A stretch of DNA of 64,000 bases from Deltaproteobacteria bacterium. GTDB lineage: Bacteria > Myxococcota_A > Polyangia > Nannocystales > Nannocystaceae. Shown here piece after piece: positions 1 through 8,977 of the stretch. The stretch spans positions 744,001 to 808,000 of the forward strand of contig JADJEE010000001.1 in NCBI GenBank assembly GCA_016709225.1, in the 5' to 3' direction. Position numbers and translations under genes: made by a program. The notes below the pieces were generated by a model. The model was given only the letters and a program-made list of their open reading frames with translations, did no database searches and was not told where the DNA came from. The stretch's first letter is position 1; each line of letters begins with the position of its first letter.

Positions 1-671
1 GGCTCGAGCGACTGCCACAGCGTCGCGATCACGTCGGCCTCGGCGTCGACCCGCACGAGTCGACCGTGATCCTCGCACGCGGCGTCGCCGCTCGAGGTGA
101 CGCCGACCAGTCGCCGCGCGCCGACCTCGCTGGTCGCGAACGCGGGCGCGCCAGAGTCCCCCGTGCACAGGCTCTGCGGGTGGGGCTCCACCTGCAGCGT
201 GGTGTCGCCCACGTCCGTCACGCGGACGGTGCCCGCATGCTGCTGACCCCAGCCGCGACCGTCGTAGCCGAAGCCGACCGCGATCAGGTCATCTCCGGCC
301 CGGGGCGCGCCATCCTGCTCGAGCTCGACGCCGTCGCCGGCGGCGAGCGGTTGCTCGAGTCGGAACATCGCGAGGTCGTGGGCGAGCGTCGCGGCGTCGA
401 AGTCGGGGTGGACTGCGACCTCGGCGACGCGCGCGAGCTCGCCACCATCGAACGTGTGGACGTCGGGCCGACGCAACGCGATGCAGTGTGCTGCGGTGAG
501 GCCATGGCTCGCGCTCAGCATCGTCGCGGTGCAATAGATGTGATCGGCCAGCGACAGCGCGACCACGTCGGCGAACGAAGAGCGCGCGGCGTCGGTGATG
601 GTGACGGGCTCGCGCGTGCCGACGAATCCGTCGGTGAGCGCGATCGAGACGGCGAGGGCGATCGACTGCAT
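1..671 (-). CDS. Trypsin-like serine protease (S1 family), 3' end cut by window
   Basis: Secreted or periplasmic serine endopeptidase of the chymotrypsin fold. Reading from an ATG at 671, the frame stays open to the window edge, so the C-terminus is missing. The triad is visible: His62 in TAAHC, Asp99 in AHDLAMF and Ser173 in GDSGAP. His62 and Ser173 sit in the usual cysteine and glycine context. The N-terminus is short (about 24 residues before the catalytic domain) and weakly hydrophobic, so the export signal is uncertain. No classical IVGG activation site is clear; FVGT at residues 16-19 is the nearest match. It is divergent from the lipoprotein gene at 811, with about 140 nt between them. 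Confidence 0.88.
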   Translation of the reverse strand, partial: MQSIALAVSIALTDGFVGTREPVTITDAARSSFADVVALSLADHIYCTATMLSASHGLTAAHCIALRRPDVHTFDGGELARVAEVAVHPDFDAATLAHDLAMFRLEQPLAAGDGVELEQDGAPRAGDDLIAVGFGYDGRGWGQQHAGTVRVTDVGDTTLQVEPHPQSLCTGDSGAPAFATSEVGARRLVGVTSSGDAACEDHGRLVRVDAEADVIATLWQSLE

Positions 672-810
672 GCGTCGATGTCGACTCCGACATTCACTCG
701 AATCTTCGCGCGATCGCAGATCGATCGTCGTGCTCGCGGTCGGGAACCGAAGTCGTGGCGGCGGCACGGCCCGATCGAGCGGCGTGATGCCGCAAGGAGA
801 GACCGACACC

Positions 811-1410
811 ATGAAGACGATTCACAATTTCTGCACCCGTTCGTTCACCCTGCTCGTCGCTGGCGCGCTGTCGCTCGCCGCATGCGACGTCGCGGAGCCC
901 AGCACTGCCACCCGCAGCGTGGAGTTCGAGTCGGTGGTCTACGAGGACGACGCCGGCGTCATCGAGGCGACCACGCCGGCCGAGGAAATTTCGATCGCGA
1001 GCCTGCGCGTGATCCCGGGCGTGTCGTCGCGCGTCGAGATGGAGTTCCAGGGCGACGCGTTCGTGGTCGAGTACTTCGACGCCGGCGAGGTGCGCGTGCA
1101 GGGCGAGTTCGATGACGCCACGGTGGCGTGGTCGTCGAACGACGGCGAGATGCCGGCGGTGCTCGCCGAGCGGTGGGCGCCGCTGGTCGAGGCCTGGAAC
1201 ACCGCGCTGGTCGACGAGCAGGGCCAGCTGCGCCGCGAGTACGTCTCGGCGATCGAGTACCAAGACGGCGGCCTCACCCCCGACGAGATCCACTACAGCG
1301 CGTGGGGCTTCGGATGCGCGGTCGGCATGGTCTTCGTGTGCGCGGCGTTCACCGGGCCGGCGGCGATCGGCTGTGGGCTCGCCGGTGCGGTCTATTGCAG
1401 CGAGCTGTGA
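811..1410 (+). CDS. Lipoprotein with cysteine-rich hydrophobic C-terminal tail
   Basis: A 199-residue lipoprotein. The start at 811 is chosen because AAGGAGA lies 12-18 nt upstream and a lipoprotein signal follows directly (hydrophobic core ending LSLAAC, lipid Cys near residue 21). The middle is acidic and unrecognised. The last 35 residues are strikingly different: a Gly/Ala-rich hydrophobic stretch containing four cysteines (FGCAVG, FVCAAF, IGCGLAG, VYCSEL), like the tails of some bacteriocin-type or halocin-C8-like peptides. I cannot name the family. The neighbouring divergent gene encodes a trypsin-like protease, so proteolytic release of the tail is possible but only inferred. Confidence 0.8.
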   Translation: MKTIHNFCTRSFTLLVAGALSLAACDVAEPSTATRSVEFESVVYEDDAGVIEATTPAEEISIASLRVIPGVSSRVEMEFQGDAFVVEYFDAGEVRVQGEFDDATVAWSSNDGEMPAVLAERWAPLVEAWNTALVDEQGQLRREYVSAIEYQDGGLTPDEIHYSAWGFGCAVGMVFVCAAFTGPAAIGCGLAGAVYCSEL

Positions 1411-1456
1411 CCGGGCGGCCCTCGAGGGCGCTGCCGTCGACCTCCCGCGAGGGGCG

Positions 1457-3025
1457 TCAGTCCGGCAGCGTCCGCGAGATCACGCAGGCGTTCACGCCAC
1501 CGACCCCCATCGAGAGCTTGCCGACCCACGGGCGCTCGACCGGCACCGCGTCGCGCAGCACGAAGCGCCGATGCACGGCGCGGATCCGCGGGTGTAGCTC
1601 GTCGGCGGTGATCGGCGTCGGGAAGTACGCGCCCGAGACGTGGCCGAGGTACTGCGCGGTGAGCTCCCAGCCGCCGCCGGCGCCCATGCCGTGGCCGAAG
1701 CGACCCTTGCGGGCGCTGAAGCAGCAGCTCGCCGGCAGGACCTCGCGCAGCAGCTCGAGCTCGTTGAGGTCGCCAGGCGTGCCGGTCGCGTGCATGTCGA
1801 ACGCACCGATTTCCTCGGGGGCCACGTGGGCCTTCGCGAGCGCGATGCGAATGGCCTCGATGGCACCGGCCTTCGATGGCGTGATGATGTGATCGGCGTC
1901 GGCGGTCACGCCGACCGCGACCGGCTCGAGTCCGAGCGGTCGCCAGCCCTTGGCGCGGTAGTGGTCGAGGTCGCCGATGATCCACACGGTCGCCCCGCCG
2001 GCGACGTGGGTGCCGCGCAGACCGGTGAGCGGCTTGGAGACCTCGCCGTCATGCGAGATGACGCGCGCGTCGTAGAAGCCAGCGACGCTGAGTGGGTTGG
2101 GCGGCGGATCGGTGGCTCCCACCACCACCAGCTTCGCCTCGCCGCGCTGGATGGCGTCCATGCCGAGCTTGAGCGCGAAGCCGAAGGTCGAGCAGGCCGC
2201 GTACGGCGAGAAGCACATGCCGGTGATGTGCCCGAGCATGGAGATCTGCGACGACGGCGTCGACGCGATGTTCCACAGCGCGGGCGCCATCGACTGCTCC
2301 CAGGGTGCCTCGGGTGCGCCCCAGCGCACCCGCAGCTCACGGGCGCCGCGCTGCTTCGCCTTGATGACGCTGGCCTTGGCGGTGTCGACGTCCTCGCCGA
2401 CATCGACGCCCTCGATCTCGCGCAGCGCCGCGAGGTACTCCGCCAGCGCGTCCGAGCGCGCGGCCCAGTACGACCACCACGCGTCCTCGGCGTCGTCGCG
2501 CGCGAGCTCGTCGTCGACCCCCCGAGGATCGGCGGGGGCGGTCGCATCGAGCGTGCCGGCGAGGTGCCGACGCAGCGCGGCGTTGCGCTCGGGCTGGGCC
2601 CAGAAGCGATTCCAACGCCGCTGCACCCGCTCGAGCGTGCGTCCGAGCCGATCGTAGGTCGGCAGATCCGTGAGCCCGCCGCCGACGATCACCTGCGCGG
2701 CCGGTCCGAGCGCGCGCAGCTCGTCCTCCATCGCCGGGTTCTGGCCCAGCGCCTGGATGAACGATGCGATCGCGAACTTCGCCGGGTCGCCGAACTTGCG
2801 CTCGAGCAACGGATAGCGGTTGGGTGGGAAGCGGGCGTCGATCCACGGCCGCCACGCGGCGAAATCGAAGCTCGGGTTGCCGACCAGGAAGTTGCTCGGA
2901 CCGAAGCCGTCGAACCGCGACAGCTGGCTGTCCTGGCCCAGCATCATGGTCGCGAACGCGTCGATGTCACGCGCCCCTGGCGCGACGAGGCCCCAGCCGA
3001 AGACACCGATGCGCGTGGGCGTCAT
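1457..3025 (-). CDS. Beta-ketoacyl synthase family protein
   Basis: A 522-residue thiolase-fold condensing enzyme related to FabF/KAS II. The active-site set is present: Cys278 in YAACSTFGFAL, His412 in DMHATGTPGD and His445 in FGHGMGAGG, with the C-terminal glycine loop MGVGGVNACVI near residue 500. It is about 100 residues longer than typical FabF (about 410). The extra length lies before the nucleophile, including a Trp/Arg-rich stretch around residues 135-235. No acyl carrier protein or other fatty-acid gene is adjacent, so it probably serves a specialised acyl chain or secondary metabolite. It is convergent with the gene ending at 1410. Confidence 0.9.
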   Translation of the reverse strand: MTPTRIGVFGWGLVAPGARDIDAFATMMLGQDSQLSRFDGFGPSNFLVGNPSFDFAAWRPWIDARFPPNRYPLLERKFGDPAKFAIASFIQALGQNPAMEDELRALGPAAQVIVGGGLTDLPTYDRLGRTLERVQRRWNRFWAQPERNAALRRHLAGTLDATAPADPRGVDDELARDDAEDAWWSYWAARSDALAEYLAALREIEGVDVGEDVDTAKASVIKAKQRGARELRVRWGAPEAPWEQSMAPALWNIASTPSSQISMLGHITGMCFSPYAACSTFGFALKLGMDAIQRGEAKLVVVGATDPPPNPLSVAGFYDARVISHDGEVSKPLTGLRGTHVAGGATVWIIGDLDHYRAKGWRPLGLEPVAVGVTADADHIITPSKAGAIEAIRIALAKAHVAPEEIGAFDMHATGTPGDLNELELLREVLPASCCFSARKGRFGHGMGAGGGWELTAQYLGHVSGAYFPTPITADELHPRIRAVHRRFVLRDAVPVERPWVGKLSMGVGGVNACVISRTLPD

Positions 3026-3160
3026 GGCTCGCTGCGGCTTCGAGTTGTAGCCGACCGCGGGCCTCGGTGTCCACGGATCCGGCCGCGCGCGCGGGGCCTG
3101 CGACGCGATGCGTGCATGCGCCGCGCGATCGCAGCGCGACGACCGGTGGGCGAGCTCGGT

Positions 3161-3200
3161 GCGCGCGGGCCTTCACGCCTGCGCGCGGGCCTTCACGCCT
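3161..3200. repeat. Two perfect 20-bp tandem repeats
   Basis: The unit GCGCGCGGGCCTTCACGCCT occurs twice head to tail (3161-3180 and 3181-3200), with partial further copies of GCGCGGGC on both sides. It lies between divergent genes and could be a paired regulator site or simple slippage. Confidence 0.85.
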
Positions 3201-3254
3201 GCGCGGGCGCGCGCCCTTGGCTCGGGTCGGTCGCCGGCCTGCCCGGGTGGGCGA

Positions 3255-3273
3255 GACGTCCCCCGGGGACGTC
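3255..3273. promoter_or_regulatory. Palindrome GACGTCCCC-C-GGGGACGTC
   Basis: A perfect inverted repeat with 9-nt arms and a 1-nt centre, about 110 nt upstream of the RCC1-like gene start. The tight spacing suits a dimeric repressor or activator site better than an RNA hairpin. No regulator gene is adjacent, so the role is inferred from symmetry alone. Confidence 0.4.
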
Positions 3274-3380
3274 CCGTGGCGCGGAGCGGCCGAGCCGCTG
3301 TCGGAAGGTCGCAGGAGCGCGGCCGAGGCGAACCTCGCGATCTGGCCCGCCGCTTGCGATGCGCGTGCACCGGAGCCGAC

Positions 3381-4685
3381 ATGACCCTGAACCCGAATCC
3401 CCGCCGCCCTCGCATGCACCGCACCACCGCCAACGTCTCGATGCTCGCGCTGTCGGCCGCGCTGCCGATGCTGCCGATTCTGGCGGCGCCGCAGCACGCC
3501 GCAGCCGCGCCCGTGCATCACTTCGACATCTCCGTACAGCACGGCTGCGCCGCGAACGACGACGGCTGGCTGTGGTGTTGGGGTGGCGAGGAGTTCATCT
3601 TCGGCGGCGATCACGGCGTGAAGTTCGGCGGACCGCCGAGCTGGCCGTTCCAGGTCGGTGCCGGCGAGCGACACAGCTGCGTGAACGTGCGCGACGTCAA
3701 CGGACCCACCGGCTTCAACGCGCGTGGCTTCATCGATTGCTGGGGCCGCAACGAGGACGGCCAGATCGACGTGCCGCCCGAGCACGACTGGCGGCAGCTC
3801 GCGGTCGGACAGAACCACAACTGCGCGACCGACTGGACCAACCACGCGATCTGCTGGGGGCGCGACGATTTCGGGCAGGTCTCCGATGCCCCCGCCAACG
3901 TCCTGTTCAGCACGCTCTCGCTGCACACGACGCAGAGCTGCGGCGTGGTGCGTCGCAACGTCGGCGGGCAGATCATCGACGGCGATGCGGTGCAGTGTTG
4001 GGGCAAGACCGCCGGCGACATCGACCTCGTGCGTGCCAGCGATCTCCCCTATGCCGCCAACGGCGAGCGCTTCGTGCAGGTCTCGGCCGGCTTCATGCAC
4101 ACCTGTGCACGCTCGAACTTCGACAACGTCTACTGCTGGGGTGACGACGGCGCGCACCAGCTCTCGCCGTCGTTCAAGGGCACGCCCACCGGCGTCGAGC
4201 TGCCGATCGAAGACGGCGGGACCATGCAGTACATCCCGGGCGATCGCTCGTACATCGACGTCGCGGCCGGCGAAGCCGGCACCTGCGCCGTCTACGACGA
4301 CACCAACGGCAATCGCGGCGTGCAGTGTTGGGGCTTCCCGTACAGCTCCGACGTGAGCCTGTGGACCACCGGCACCGCGGGCGCGCTGCGATCCGACGAG
4401 CTGCCGCTCGAGGGCTTCGAGCCCGAGCAGGTGCAGCTGACCTTCGGCGAGGTCTGTGCGCTCGACACCGACGCCGGCGAGCTGCGCTGCTGGTTCCCGT
4501 GGAACGCGGCCAAGTACTGGGCCTGCGATCCCACCGCCGATGCCCGCTGCTGCGACGATCTCCAGCAGGACTGCTGCACCCCCGCGGCCGAGCCGTCGTG
4601 CTGCGACCCCTCGATCGATCCGTTCTGCCGCGACCTGCGGAGCTGGGATCTGCTGCCCGACGTCGACGTCTACGCCAACGGCTAG
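3381..4685 (+). CDS. Secreted RCC1/BNR-repeat-like beta-propeller protein
   Basis: A 434-residue exported protein. It starts at 3381, with GGAG 5 nt upstream; a second ATG at 3414 would give a shorter signal peptide. The hydrophobic segment (MLALSAALPMLPILAAP) is followed by repeats of about 50-60 residues that each end in a CWG motif (LWCWGG, IDCWGR, ICWGRD, VQCWGK, VYCWGD, VQCWGF), typical of bacterial RCC1-type propellers. The C-terminal 60 residues are cysteine-rich with CC pairs (RCCDD, DCCTP, SCCDP). Probably a cell-surface or periplasmic propeller; the ligand is unknown. Confidence 0.82.
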   Translation: MTLNPNPRRPRMHRTTANVSMLALSAALPMLPILAAPQHAAAAPVHHFDISVQHGCAANDDGWLWCWGGEEFIFGGDHGVKFGGPPSWPFQVGAGERHSCVNVRDVNGPTGFNARGFIDCWGRNEDGQIDVPPEHDWRQLAVGQNHNCATDWTNHAICWGRDDFGQVSDAPANVLFSTLSLHTTQSCGVVRRNVGGQIIDGDAVQCWGKTAGDIDLVRASDLPYAANGERFVQVSAGFMHTCARSNFDNVYCWGDDGAHQLSPSFKGTPTGVELPIEDGGTMQYIPGDRSYIDVAAGEAGTCAVYDDTNGNRGVQCWGFPYSSDVSLWTTGTAGALRSDELPLEGFEPEQVQLTFGEVCALDTDAGELRCWFPWNAAKYWACDPTADARCCDDLQQDCCTPAAEPSCCDPSIDPFCRDLRSWDLLPDVDVYANG

Positions 4686-4830
4686 CGCGCCCGCACCGCG
4701 TGCGGGTGGGCGTCGCGAGGCCCCCCGCGCGTCGGGTCGGGGCGCAGCACCGGGCTGGCGCACCGTCGGTGGGCACTGTGGCGCGGCGCACGACCGCTTG
4801 TCCCAGTTGGCGTCATGCTGCCCGGTAGCC

Positions 4831-5547
4831 ATGCCCGTGCTCGCCCAGCTCACCGCCGCGTCGCTGCTCGTCCCCCTCGCGATGACGCCGCCTGTCGGCC
4901 TGCGCGTGCAGCTGTTCGACGCCGCCCCCGAGGTGATCGTGGTCGCGCCGACGCCGGTCGCGACCGCGCCCGCACAGGTGGTCGTCGCACCTGCGGCGAT
5001 GGCCCCGGTCGCGGTGGCCCCGACCACCACGGTGGTCACGACCACGCCGACCACCACCACCGCGGTCACGACCGCGACCACCACCACCACGACCACCACC
5101 ACGGTGGTGCCGACCGTGGTGGTGCCGGCGGTGGTGGCTGCGCCTGCGCCCGCGCCGGCCTTCTCGCCGCGCGTCGCGGTGCGCGACCTGCTGCGCTACG
5201 ACCCCGACATCGCGCCGCGCTACCGCTCCGGTCGCAGCATGATCATCGGCGGCTCGTTCAGCCTCGGCATCGGTGGCTTCGCGCTGCTGAGCACGCTGTC
5301 GTGGGCCATGCTCTCGCGCGCCGAGGTGCAGCAGGCCAGCAGCGGGTCCGAGCACGCGCGGCTGGCCGACGAGCGCAACCGCCAGATCCCCGCCGCCCGC
5401 ATCGTCGGCACCACCGCCGGCGTGCTGGTGCTGACCGGCATCATCCTCATCGCCGCTGGTGCGTCGCGTCGCCGTCACGCGATCGCGGACGCGCGCGGCC
5501 GCGTGATGCTGCAGATGCAGGGCCAGGGCCTGCAGATGCGGTTCTAG
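4831..5547 (+). CDS. Membrane protein with Ala/Val/Thr-rich N-terminal region
   Basis: A 238-residue protein, start at 4831. After a hydrophobic signal-like start come about 90 residues of low-complexity Ala, Pro, Val and Thr, including runs of Thr. Then comes a polar linker (LLRYDPDIAPRYRSG) and two hydrophobic segments (about residues 140-165 and 190-212). It ends in QMQGQGLQMRF, a terminal aromatic residue as in many outer-membrane-targeted proteins. The layout and C-terminus recall the protein at 22892-24148, which ends GLHLKF. Function unknown. Confidence 0.75.
   Translation: MPVLAQLTAASLLVPLAMTPPVGLRVQLFDAAPEVIVVAPTPVATAPAQVVVAPAAMAPVAVAPTTTVVTTTPTTTTAVTTATTTTTTTTTVVPTVVVPAVVAAPAPAPAFSPRVAVRDLLRYDPDIAPRYRSGRSMIIGGSFSLGIGGFALLSTLSWAMLSRAEVQQASSGSEHARLADERNRQIPAARIVGTTAGVLVLTGIILIAAGASRRRHAIADARGRVMLQMQGQGLQMRF
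5028..5112. repeat. Low-complexity ACC/GTC triplet tract in coding sequence
   Basis: Consecutive ACC and ACG/GTC codons encode the Thr/Val-rich stretch of the protein at 4831. Such triplet runs are prone to slippage and length variation. Confidence 0.6.
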
Positions 5548-5556
5548 TACCTGCGT

Positions 5557-7587
5557 TCAGCGCGGCGTGGCAACCAAGCGCGTGCCGTCACAGGTGGTGT
5601 GCACCACGAAGCGTCCGGCGATCGCGGCGATGCCCGTGGTGTCCGGCGGCGCGTCCGACCACGGCAGCTCGACGCCCGCGTCGAGGTCGTACAGGCGGTG
5701 CGCTCCGATCGCGTAGACCCGGCCGTCGCCCACGGGCAGCACGCCGTCGACGCCGGCAGGGATCGGCGTGTCGCCGATCCACGATCCGCTCGGCGTGCGC
5801 AGCTCGAGGGTCGCCCCGCCGGCGTCGAACACGAGCCGCTCGTCGTCGACGAACCCGAGCGCGCGGCCATCGACGGCGTTGACGAGCGCGCCGTCGACGA
5901 TGAAGCGGGTCAGGGGCTCGGCCGTCGAGCGGGTCAGGGCCGCACCGCCGGGCGCGAGCGCGAGCCGCTCGTCGTCGATGGCAGCGGCGTCGTAGACCAC
6001 GGCGTCGTCGGTCAGCGCGGTGAGCTCGACGTGCCGCGGCGGGGCGAGCCGCATGCGCACGAGGTGGCTGCCGTGCCGCGATAGCTCGAAATCGCGGACA
6101 TCGTCGCCGACCACCGCGTGGCCGAGCTGGCCGTCGGGCAGGGCGAACACGCGGACCCGCGCGGCGTCGTCGAGCCAGGTGTTGTCGAGCGCTGCGACGG
6201 CGAGTCCATCGGACTGCATCACCACCTTCGACACCTCGGCATCGATCGCGGCCACGGCGGTGCCGTCTTCGGCATCGAAGATCCGCAGTCCATCGACCTC
6301 GAACGCGGCCGCCACCCAGCCGTTGTCGGCGCCGGAGAGCGACAAGGGCTGTCCGGGGCCGAGCGGGGAGAAGCTGTCCGCCTGCATCGTCCACAGCGCA
6401 CCGCGGGCCGCTCCGAGGGCGAGCAGGCCGTCGCCGGCCGCGACCGACTCGAACCGCTGTCGCGGCGCAGGGATCGATCGCGCGACGGGGAGCCCTTCGC
6501 TCAGCTCGACGAGGGTCAGCGTGGCAGGGTCGCGGTCGGTGAGCACGAGCACGCGGCCGGCCGGTAGCAGGTCGTCGGGGCCGACGTCGGTCAGCGACAG
6601 CACCGGCGCCGAGGTGTCGTGCATGTCGAACACGTCCAGGTTGCGACCGCCGCCGAACCAGCGCCACAGCCAGCCGGATGCACCACCCAACGTGGTGCCC
6701 GGGGGAAGATCGTGCACGGCGACCGCGTCGCCGCCCGCGATCGGATAGATCGCCACCAGCCCCGAGCCCGCGGTCACGTACTGCTCGTGGTCCGCAAAGT
6801 AGCCGCGGAAGGCGCCCACGAACGACGCGAGCTCGACCTCGCCGGTGCCGGCATCGACCCGGTGCATCGTGCCGGCGTCGTCGGGGCCCAGCCACGTGTC
6901 CGGCAGCGCCAGCCCGCGATCGCCGGTGACGATGCCGTCGACGACCGCGCGCGGCGTGCCATCGACGTTCCACAGCGCAAGCGCCTGCGCGTCGTGGGTC
7001 CACGCGTAGCTGCCGTCCTGTGCGATGCCGCCGTCGCGGTGCGGCGCATCGATCGCAACCTGCAGCGCGCCGTCGTCGAACGAGCGCAGCTCGAAGCCGG
7101 TCGCGGACGGCTCGAGCGCGTCACCGACGTCGACCATGAACCGCCCGCCACCACGCCCGACCACGCGGCCGAAGCCGCGGGCCACGATGCTCGCCGACGG
7201 CACGTCCCACAGGATCCACCGCGCGTCGTCCTCGCCCGCGAGCACCCGCTCGGCCGTGACCGCGACGAGCGTCGGCGTCGACCGGTGACCGAGCGCGACG
7301 AGCTCGTGCGCCGCACCGAGATCGCCGCAGCCATCGAACACCGGTGCGCCGTCGTCGGAGCCGCCGTCGTCGGAGCCGCCGTCGCTCGTGCCCGCGTCGA
7401 CGCCCGTGGTGGTGGACGCGTCGGTGGTCGTGTCGCCCGGCTCGTCGCTCGCGCTCGACGTGCCATCGCCGGCGTCGTCGCTGCCGGTCGAGCCCTGCGT
7501 GGCCCCGGCGTGGCCACCGTGCGATTCGCACGCCGCCGCGAGCAGGGGCAGCAACAGGTACACCAGCGTCGCGCTCGAGCACCGCAT
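5557..7587 (-). CDS. Lipoprotein with WD40-like beta-propeller
   Basis: A 676-residue lipoprotein. The ATG at 7587 is chosen because it places a lipoprotein signal at the N-terminus (YLLLPLLAAAC, lipid Cys near residue 20); the frame stays open 29 codons further upstream. A linker of about 70 residues made of Ser, Thr, Gly and Asp follows. The rest is a series of beta-strand repeats of about 45 residues (patterns such as ARWILWDV, YAWTHDAQALALWNVDG and LAVAALDNTW) typical of a WD40/quinoprotein-like propeller. No catalytic motif was seen. It converges on the gene ending at 5547. Confidence 0.8.
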   Translation of the reverse strand: MRCSSATLVYLLLPLLAAACESHGGHAGATQGSTGSDDAGDGTSSASDEPGDTTTDASTTTGVDAGTSDGGSDDGGSDDGAPVFDGCGDLGAAHELVALGHRSTPTLVAVTAERVLAGEDDARWILWDVPSASIVARGFGRVVGRGGGRFMVDVGDALEPSATGFELRSFDDGALQVAIDAPHRDGGIAQDGSYAWTHDAQALALWNVDGTPRAVVDGIVTGDRGLALPDTWLGPDDAGTMHRVDAGTGEVELASFVGAFRGYFADHEQYVTAGSGLVAIYPIAGGDAVAVHDLPPGTTLGGASGWLWRWFGGGRNLDVFDMHDTSAPVLSLTDVGPDDLLPAGRVLVLTDRDPATLTLVELSEGLPVARSIPAPRQRFESVAAGDGLLALGAARGALWTMQADSFSPLGPGQPLSLSGADNGWVAAAFEVDGLRIFDAEDGTAVAAIDAEVSKVVMQSDGLAVAALDNTWLDDAARVRVFALPDGQLGHAVVGDDVRDFELSRHGSHLVRMRLAPPRHVELTALTDDAVVYDAAAIDDERLALAPGGAALTRSTAEPLTRFIVDGALVNAVDGRALGFVDDERLVFDAGGATLELRTPSGSWIGDTPIPAGVDGVLPVGDGRVYAIGAHRLYDLDAGVELPWSDAPPDTTGIAAIAGRFVVHTTCDGTRLVATPR

Positions 7588-7719
7588 GCAGGAGGTCGTT
7601 CGGCGATCCGGGGCGGCGGCCTTAGGCCCGGTGCCAGATCGAACCCTGGCGCGCAGGCGATCGGCCCACGCCATGCCCGCGCGGTGGCACGATCACGCCA
7701 CGGCGCGGTGGCAAACGGG

Positions 7720-7793
7720 TGAGCCCGGCGGGATTCGAACCCGCGACCCGCGGATTAAAAGTCCGCTGCTCTACCAAGCTGAGCTACAGGCCC
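7720..7793 (-). tRNA. tRNA-Lys (anticodon TTT)
   Basis: The minus strand reads GGGCCTG, TA, a D-arm with GCTCAG, an anticodon loop CTTTTAA on a GCGGA/TCCGC stem, and a T-arm GGTTCGAATCC. The acceptor arm CGGGCTC pairs with two G-U pairs, discriminator A. CCA is not encoded. Confidence 0.97.
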
Positions 7794-7886
7794 GATGCGC
7801 CGGGTGAAGGTGGCGCAGGAGGTGGCTCGTCCGGCGCCACCATCTCGAGGGGTCCGCGATGCGTGGTGACCTCGCGGACGAAGGGG

Positions 7887-7959
7887 CGACCCCAACGGGA
7901 TTCGAACCCGTGTTACCGGCTTGAAAGGCCAGCGTCCTAGGCCTCTGGACGATGGGGTC
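7887..7959 (-). tRNA. tRNA-Glu (anticodon TTC)
   Basis: The minus strand begins GACCCCAT and has a D-arm CGTCCAGAGGCC. The anticodon loop CTTTCAA sits on a GCTGG/CCGGT stem, and the T-arm GGTTCGAATCC and acceptor TGGGGTC complete the cloverleaf, discriminator G. It lies 93 bp upstream of tRNA-Lys on the same strand, so the two are probably co-transcribed. Confidence 0.97.
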
Positions 7960-8082
7960 TCGTGGATGCGTGCGGACGCCGGACGAGCGGGCAGCCTTGT
8001 AACGCAAGCGCCCGCGCCACGCAAGCCGACCGAGGTCGGGGCGTGGGCGGGCGTTCGCTCCCGGCGCGCGTGGGCGCGCGGC

Positions 8083-8799
8083 CTACGGCTTGGCGACCAG
8101 CAGCGTCGCCGCCGAGGCCTTGAACGTCGGCTGCAGCAGCGGGAACTCGTCGGGACGGGTCTGGTAGACCAGCGCGAAGAAGTTCTCGTGACGGCGACGC
8201 ACGGCGATGTAGAGCACGCTGGCCGGGTTGCCGCCGGTGGCGGGGTACTCGACCGAGATGTCGTAGTCGTTGGCGGTGTCGACCACTGCGGTGCCCTTGG
8301 TCCCGCCGGTGTAGCCGCCCTTCACCAGGTAGGTGTCGATCATCTCGTTGGCGAAGTCCTTGGCGGACTTCTTCTTGTCGTTCTCGAACACGAGGATCGT
8401 CATGCGATCGACGGTCGCGTCGCAGGCCGACACGAAGCCGCCCGAGACCTGGGCGACCGCCATGGTCGGGTTGTCCTCGACCAGCTCGACGTTGACCGGC
8501 GGGCGAATGAGCACGCGCTCGCCGAACAGCGCCGCGGGCTTGTCGGCGGTCTTGGCATCGCAGGTCTTGGGCTTGTCCGGCGTGGTCGTGCCGCCGTCGC
8601 CACCGCCACCGTCGCCGCCACCGCTGGCGTCGGAGGTGTCGCCGCTGCCGCCGCCGCTGGCGTCGGAGGAGCCGCCACCCGACACGGATCCGGTGGAGTC
8701 GGGCGGGTTGGTGCCGTCGGGCTTGTTCTTGCTGTCGCAGGCGAGCCCGAGCGAGAGCGCGAGAGCGAGGGTCGGGAGGACGGTGCGCACGAGATTCAC
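8083..8799 (-). CDS. Lipoprotein, unknown family
   Basis: A 238-residue lipoprotein. A GTG at 8799 is preferred because AAGGAG lies 11 nt upstream and a lipoprotein signal follows at once (LALALSLGLAC). A Gly/Ser/Asp linker of about 50 residues leads to a globular C-terminal domain of about 150 residues. This domain starts near CDAKTADKPAALFGERVLIRPP and has a stretch (DYDISVEYP, SVLYIAVRRRHENFFALVY) weakly like PsbP/DUF1795-type periplasmic domains. That likeness is an impression only. It lies downstream of the DUF4863 operon on the same strand with a gap of about 180 nt. Confidence 0.75.
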   Translation of the reverse strand: MNLVRTVLPTLALALSLGLACDSKNKPDGTNPPDSTGSVSGGGSSDASGGGSGDTSDASGGGDGGGGDGGTTTPDKPKTCDAKTADKPAALFGERVLIRPPVNVELVEDNPTMAVAQVSGGFVSACDATVDRMTILVFENDKKKSAKDFANEMIDTYLVKGGYTGGTKGTAVVDTANDYDISVEYPATGGNPASVLYIAVRRRHENFFALVYQTRPDEFPLLQPTFKASAATLLVAKP

Positions 8800-8977
8800 G
8801 GGATCAGCAGCTCCTTGGATCGCGGGGACGGTACCACAAGATCGCGACGGTCGACGTCCGCGGTCGCCCGCACGCGCACCGTCGCACGCGCGCACTGCGG
8901 GCTCGGTTCCCGCCAACGGACCGAGCCGGCTGCACGCGCGGGTGCGAGGGCGCCGGTTGCCGCTGGCGCATCCCGCC

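Larger units (their letters stand above)
3026..3380. other. Intergenic region with repeats, divergent promoters expected
   Basis: This 355-bp gap separates the divergent ketosynthase and RCC1-like genes. It must hold both promoters, but no convincing -35/-10 pair was seen. It contains a 20-bp tandem repeat and a 19-bp palindrome, listed separately. Confidence 0.5.

Noticed and set aside
3161..3200. Start of a CRISPR array
   Set aside because: Only two copies of 20 bp without spacers and no cas gene.
2967..5102. Very long open frame on the minus strand, antisense to the RCC1-like gene and its neighbour
   Set aside because: Its product is Val/Ala/Arg-rich low complexity without domains, while the plus strand has a signal peptide, CWG repeats and normal codon use. 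It is a by-product of high GC.
5028..5112. Microsatellite causing a frameshift
   Set aside because: The run is made of whole codons and the frame stays open through it to a normal C-terminus.
7720..7959. tRNA pair as an attachment site for an integrated element
   Set aside because: No integrase, direct repeat of a tRNA 3' end, or change of base composition was found on either side.
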